Source of the DNA: Isoetes taiwanensis
Taxonomy: Eukaryota > Streptophyta > Lycopodiopsida > Isoetales > Isoetaceae
DNA: 64,000 nucleotides
NCBI GenBank assembly: GCA_021234155.1
Contig: JAJEKV010000055.1
Location: forward strand, 975,090-1,039,089
Direction of reading: 5' to 3'
The position numbers were made by a program, and so were the translations under genes. Shown here piece by piece: positions 59,666 to 64,000 of the stretch; the stretch's first letter is position 1, and each line of letters starts with the position of its first letter. Below the pieces are notes generated by a model. It saw only the letters and a program-made list of their open reading frames with translations. It was not told the origin of the DNA and did no database searches.

Positions 59666-60315
59666 CCACTGTCGAGTTTTGCTACAATATGCTGGATTTT
59701 GCTATAGCTTTGCTACTCGGTGATGGACAGTGCTGCGATCTGCTGGATTCTGCTTTAGCTTTGCTACCTGGTGACAGAGAGTGCCGAAAGCCATAGTCAG
59801 ATACAATTGTATTAGTATCTCCCTGCCCCCAATATATTGGTATTTCCTGGCTATCGGTAATCCTTGCAGTGGCCTTTCGTGCTTCATCCTCCCTTTCATC
59901 ATTTAACAAGCTGCCTTGTTCTCCTGCAATAGCAAGGGTGGTGCTCCAATTACCAACTAAAATATATAGAGAATATACAAGGTGAAATACAACAGGAAAA
60001 CAACCCTAAACCCTAAACCCTAAATCTTGGATGGCACTTTTTGTATGTTAGAGGTTGTGCTGGCACTCCATGAGTGGCATTGTCTTCTTCATTAGATTCA
60101 CTAAGTATAATCATTGGCTGCCTTCTTTTTCTACAGACAAGTTTTTACTCAAGCCTAAGTTGAATGAATTAACTAAACAAAATTTACACATTCATGGTGG
60201 AAGAAAACAGGGATCAAATATATTAATCCTTTAAACAAAAAACTTTTGGCTGATGGTTTAGGTTGTCTTGAGCAATCAAAGTTTGCCTGCTTGAAATACA
60301 TATGGCAAAATTACA
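59666..60315. other. 51-bp tandem duplication, telomere-like motif, linker-like frame
   Basis: GCTGGATT(T/C)TGCT begins units at 59691 and 59742 (51-bp period). A minus frame at 59909-59682 (NDEREDEARKATARITDSQE, then a Ser/Lys-rich tail) could belong to the phosphatase relic. (CCCTAAA)3 lies at 60004-60024. Confidence 0.4.
60004..60024. repeat. short interstitial plant telomere-type repeat
   Basis: Three tandem CCCTAAA units. Too short to indicate a former chromosome end. Such telo-boxes also occur in plant promoters and at break-repair sites. Confidence 0.75.
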
Positions 60316-61340
60316 TTAGCTTTGTTTTTTTTTTTTTCCAGATGATATTTCTATAGGGACGTCTTCATCAAGATCAACATCTGACTCACCCTCACTCTCT
60401 TCTTCTACAACCTTCGTAGCCCTTGACCATGTCAACCTGGAGACCTTGGAAACGACTTTAAGAATCTGCTTGTCGAAATCGTCGCCATCGTTTTCCTTCC
60501 CTACAGCAACCATGTTAGAGGAGGCCTTTGTAGAGGCAGCTGCAGAATTTGAAACTACAACATAATTGGCAGTATCATCAGTACTACTTGAATCTCCCTT
60601 AGATTCTGCAGGGATTGGTGTCTTCAGCACTGTGTTGTCAGGTGCTGCAATGTGCTGCTGACTGCTGATAGCTTGTTGTCCAATATCTACAGGATCTTCT
60701 ACTGTTACCAATTCAAATTAAGACCCTGAAAATAGGCATGTACCTTTTTTACCATGTCTTGTTTGTGGAGTTTGAACCCTTGTAGAGTTTGAAATCCTAG
60801 GGTCCTTTTACTTCTTTGTATATTAACTCGTTTTCCTTTCTTGTTGCTATCGGGAGTTGTGGCTACATGCTCATCAACGTCAATTATCTCATTCTCAGTT
60901 TTGTGAGATGCTCCAACATATAACACTTCTTGCTTTGCTGTTCCCTGCTTCCCCAATTCCTGCACTAACCCTGTAGGAAGAGTCTCTGAACACTCATGGC
61001 AGCAAGTTTTTTCCATGAGCAAACTCATGCAACTCACATGATAATAATGTCTACATTTCATCCACATGCTGAGGGTGTAATCAACCTGGAATGCAAGACC
61101 ACATGTGGAGCATCTCTCCTCATCTCCAATTGGCAATCTGAATGGTATTAGAGTGATGTTGACGAGCTGATCATTTCTCTTGGTCATTTCCCTGAGTCTG
61201 GTGACATATATTGTGAGCGCTGCTGGGCTTTTGCAAGAAGGGTCTCATTATTGGCAACCTCAGCAGTTAGAGCAGGCATCTATTGTACTATGGTTTCATC
61301 TATTGGCCCACCCCCCATTTCAAGGAGGGACTTCAATATA
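60316..61340 (-). pseudogene. coiled-coil plus RING-H2 protein, frameshifted
   Basis: Minus strand. From about 61340 is a helical, Ala/Glu-rich stretch (ALTAEVANNETLLAKAQQRS) after EMGGGPIDETIVQ and a stop. A shift near 61200 enters the frame from ATG 61187, which holds a RING-H2-type finger: CSTC, 15 residues, C-R-H-Y-Y-H-V-S-C, then CHEC. That spacing gives C-x2-C...C-x-H-x2-H-x2-C...C-x2-C, consistent with an E2-binding ubiquitin-ligase RING. A Lys/Ser-rich segment follows to a stop at 60705. A one-base shift continues into an acidic Ser-rich tail (60711-60316) with KENDGDDFDKQILKV and EESEGESDVDLDED, ending in a Lys-rich KKKKQS. It could be a relic of a SUMO/ubiquitin-ligase-like gene. 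The family is not identified. Confidence 0.5.
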
Positions 61341-61350
61341 TGCCATATTC

Positions 61351-62518
61351 AGTGTAGATCTTCTTCATTGGTACTTTCTGAGTTGTATTTGAATGCATTC
61401 CTCTTGCAGAGCTGCTAAATGACTTTTCTATGAAGGTGACACGAATGTGGATGATGTAATCCAAAAGATATATATTAAACAACAATTGAAATGTATGTGT
61501 TTGTTTCTCAAGAAGAAAAACGAAGCATCTTTGAGATGTCTAATCATGGAAACATTAGTGCTAGAGGATGTGGTTCCACTAATTTTTTAAGACCAAGCAG
61601 ATTAGGTATGCGTGCACAGGCTTCAGCAAGTTGCAAGTTTGAGTTGTGGTCAGAAAATACGCACTTATGTCTAAATCATACCAAGGCTTGATAGAAATAA
61701 CAGCATGTAGTCGCGCAGATGGTGTTTTTGTGTTGGACTCTATTAGATGGTTGGCTGCATGCTAGAATAGGATATAGATAGTTGCAGATAGCTATTTGAA
61801 ACATACTCTATGTGTAATTTGCTGCTATGCTCTAGTGCATCTGTTGATATCTGTAAAGGTCAGGCCGTTTGCTACATTTTTTATAGGCCCTTTTATCATT
61901 TTTAATTCCTACAATATGCAAAGTCTTTTTTTATGCAGGGCTTCCATATGCGAAATCAAGATTTAGAGGAGAAAATTCAATCGAACATTTCATAAAAGAA
62001 CATTCTTTGAGTTCTGTAGATGTGAGTTAAATTATGTCATGTTAAGCTTTAAAAGTATTGCATCAAGATCTTGCTTTTGGACACAATCTTCTTCCTCTTT
62101 ACAGTACAACAGATTGGAAAGTTTACAACAATGAAACACATGTTACAATCCCAGATGTTAGGTCTACATGTGATAATCTGCCTTGACTTTTTGCATGCAA
62201 ATAAACTCGTAGAGTCACGGACCCAAATGGGTTCCGATGGCTATAGCAACTTCACGGATTTTTCTAAGAGCCGATTTTGGAAGACTATAGTCCAACTCTC
62301 TTCACAAGTTAATGGAACGATTAGATTTTCATGTCAATGATTTTGAAATACAAAATTTTTGATTAGTTTACCCAAGTGAGGAAGGTAGCTTCTTGCAAAG
62401 ACAAAGAGGATCGGTGTGAAGGCTTAGATATTTTTTGTGAGATCTCATATCAAATAATGCTCAAGTGCAAAGTTTTATTTCAATCTCTGAAAAATTGAGA
62501 TAGTTATTGAATTAAAAA
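61351..62518 (+). repeat. 1.2-kb dispersed direct repeat, copy 2
   Basis: Counterpart of 50678-51889, same orientation, 10.7 kb away. It starts 10 bp after the end of the RING relic's recognisable sequence and ends against the hairpin repeat at 62521. The left flanks of the two copies are unrelated, so 50678 and 61351 are good candidates for the true left boundary of the element. Confidence 0.85.
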
Positions 62519-62520
62519 AA

Positions 62521-62600
62521 ACAAGGTGCTGCGCACGGGGGGTTGCCCTCCATGGTCGGAGGGTGAAGTGGCTTAAATCATAGTTCAAAGTCATGTTTTG
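62521..62600. repeat. dispersed hairpin repeat, copy 2
   Basis: ACAAGGTGCTGCGCACGG through CAAAGTCATGTTTT matches 28252-28330. The hairpin here is degraded (GGGGGGTTGCCCTCC). It sits directly against the right end of the 1.2-kb repeat. Confidence 0.65.
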
Positions 62601-62780
62601 ACAATCAATTCAAATTGCTACTTCAAGATAATAGAATACTTGATACTTGATAACGTACGAAACAATGTCCGAAGAATCCAAATAGAGAAATAAGAAGGGG
62701 GGAAGGGAGGGGGGGTGTGCAAAAGGACCTAGGAACTGTGAATTGTTTTGCTGGAACGTGCATTTACCCTGGCTCTTTAG

Positions 62781-64000
62781 TGTTAGAAAATAATATCATT
62801 GCATAATAATGTGATCGCTTCACTGGTGCCAGACAGGTGAAAGCAGAAGCAGATAAAGCAGAAGCAGAAGTCAATGGTCAAATATCTCTTTTTCAGTGGT
62901 ATGCCTGTGGGATATATCACAAGACTTTTCTTCCGGGACTGGCAAGTTTATCACGTCCTAATTTATAGCCTTGTCGGTAGACTCCAGGGATATAAGAGCA
63001 AGAAAAACGACAGAGATAGGTGAGCTGAAGAGATTGATTCATTCACCAGTGGATTTGAGCCGGAATTGCAGTTGTATCGATCATGTAAAGGAAGAACAAG
63101 TTTTACTGCAGTGTTTCTCTTATTTGCATGATATTGTACTCCTTATTTTAAAAGTCGAGTGTATACCTTATTGTTGACCAAGGGTAATACATTGTTGAAT
63201 GTATGGTTGAACAAAGATTTGTACAAAGCTTATTTGAAGCTAGTTGAGTCATTTGCTTTGTATTGTGATTGATAAATATTTTGAGTTAAATTCTTGCTAG
63301 ATATTCTCATCTGGTATCAGAGCAGGTTTGTTTTATCTTTCACAGTTGACATGTCTAGCCGATTTGGTGCTGGCCTCTTGGCTACTGTTGAAGTCTATAA
63401 AGGAGGGCCTGGTTTTCAGATTTGGAAGGATGCTATAAAGCATATACTTGAAGTTGAGGATTTGTGGGATTTAGTTGATCCTAATGCTTCTGATAGTAGT
63501 GCAGGAGTAGCTGGTGCAACTACAAGCAGAAGAGTTGTTGCTGCTGCATCTACTGCAGAAGGTTCAGGAGGAGATGCAGACACTGCTAGTGTGGCAGACA
63601 CTGCCAGTACTGGAGCAAGAAGCCGTCCTAATTTGGCCAAGCTCAAAGAAGCACAAGGGATTATTGCTTCAAAGGTTAGTCCTACAATTAGGCTAAAGTT
63701 GAGAAATAAGAGTCCTAGAGAGATGTGGTTGTTCATGCTTAAGCATTTTGAGGAGAAAACTTCTTCACAAATTGATTTACTGGACAAAGAACTCAGAAAT
63801 CTTAAATTGCATGAGGAGGATGATGTGTCAGATTTCTTCAATAAATTTGACAATATAGTGGCTGATCTAGGAGGAGCTGGAGTAGAGCTCACTGATAGGT
63901 ATCAGGTTTTGGCAATTGCAAGGGGTATTGTAGATAATGAACAACTAGGGTTGTTTATTAGAAATGTTGCCAAGAACAGAGAAGAAGCTGAAACTATCAT
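62781..64000 (+). mobile_element. Copia-3: 5' part of an LTR retrotransposon, cut by window end
   Basis: The candidate 5' LTR 62781-63309 (529 bp, TGTTAG...TTCTCA) is followed by TGGTATCAGAGC at 63312-63323 and by gag at 63351. The 3' LTR is outside the window, so the LTR start is inferred from the TG end and family-like spacing. An AGCAGAAGCAGATA tandem lies near 62840-62872 in the LTR. Its LTR is unlike that of Copia-2 although the gags are close. Confidence 0.75.
63351..64000 (+). CDS. Copia-3 gag, intact to the window edge
   Basis: Open for 216 codons from ATG 63351 to the window end with no stop. The N-terminus (SSRFGAGLLATVEVYKGG, then WKDAIKHILEVEDLWDLVD) is nearly the same as Copia-2's. 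A variable Ala/Ser/Gly-rich insert follows, then LRNKSPREMWLFMLKHFEEK, SQIDLLDKELRNLKLHEEDD, and the FIRNVAKNREEAE segment where Copia-2 is frameshifted. The protein is a Ty1/Copia capsid precursor. An intact frame here, against broken ones in the other copies, suggests this family may have recent or autonomous members. Confidence 0.85.
   Translation, partial: MSSRFGAGLLATVEVYKGGPGFQIWKDAIKHILEVEDLWDLVDPNASDSSAGVAGATTSRRVVAAASTAEGSGGDADTASVADTASTGARSRPNLAKLKEAQGIIASKVSPTIRLKLRNKSPREMWLFMLKHFEEKTSSQIDLLDKELRNLKLHEEDDVSDFFNKFDNIVADLGGAGVELTDRYQVLAIARGIVDNEQLGLFIRNVAKNREEAETI

Noticed and set aside
63312-63323. TGGTATCAGAGC as a tRNA-gene fragment
   Set aside because: This and the sites at 18124, 36215 and 47968 adjoin LTRs and are primer-binding sites; no cloverleaf tRNA gene was seen.
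63416-63892. 158-codon minus ORF near the right edge
   Set aside because: Antisense of the intact Copia-3 gag frame.
1-64000. CRISPR arrays, rRNA genes, bacterial-type operons, integrated virus genes
   Set aside because: No regularly spaced short repeats, rRNA core motifs or polycistronic gene order were seen; the sequence is eukaryotic plant nuclear DNA.

Overview
The window is a transposon-rich stretch of a land-plant nuclear genome. The evidence is a TONNEAU2/FASS-type PP2A B'' subunit gene with 12 spliced exons, pieces of a NifU-like (NFU) iron-sulfur scaffold gene, lectin receptor-like kinase (LecRK) relics, a short CCCTAAA telomere-type motif, and Copia, Gypsy, LINE and Helitron signatures. 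Sparse genes, an apparent 11.9-kb NFU intron and nested retroelements suggest a large genome, possibly a fern or another seed-free vascular plant. That placement is only a lean; the sequence does not settle it.

Layout: 1-7.4 kb is gene-poor, with a tandem repeat, a Helitron-type 3' end (2811-2839) and a decayed Copia reverse-transcriptase relic (4242-5348). From 7475 to 12317 on the minus strand lies the one clearly intact gene, TON2 (479 codons; all 12 exon junctions keep frame). Head to head with it, on the plus strand, are NFU exons at about 13746-13854 and 25716-26118. The apparent intron between them holds a young Copia element (17884-22565, 240-bp LTRs that look identical, TTGCA target duplication), a cluster of perfect heat-shock elements (24920-25098) and several short tandem duplications.

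From 26.1 to 37 kb are hairpin-bearing dispersed repeats, two tandem broken LecRK copies (29376-32540), and a truncated Gypsy element (33744-36633) that appears to cut a PIF/Harbinger-like transposase relic (36634-37078). A 5'-truncated LINE with poly(A) and a 15-bp target duplication lies at 39606-40803. A second complete Copia (43073-48605, minus, ATTAT duplication) carries one visible nonsense codon in its reverse transcriptase.

From 49 to 64 kb are retroelement fragments, a 1.2-kb direct repeat pair (50.7 and 61.4 kb), a 118-bp GC-rich foldback element (53019-53136), a LINE (56032-58500) inserted into an older unrecognised ORF, minus-strand remains of an FCP1/NIF-type phosphatase domain (59.2-59.7 kb) and a RING-H2 protein (60.3-61.2 kb), and the 5' end of a third Copia running off the window (62781-64000).

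Besides TON2, almost every coding region is broken by small indels. Many of these sit where paralogous copies or conserved motifs expect CTG or CAG and the window reads CCG, CGG or CG. This may be real decay, or a consensus-base artefact in methylated repeats; the window alone cannot separate the two.
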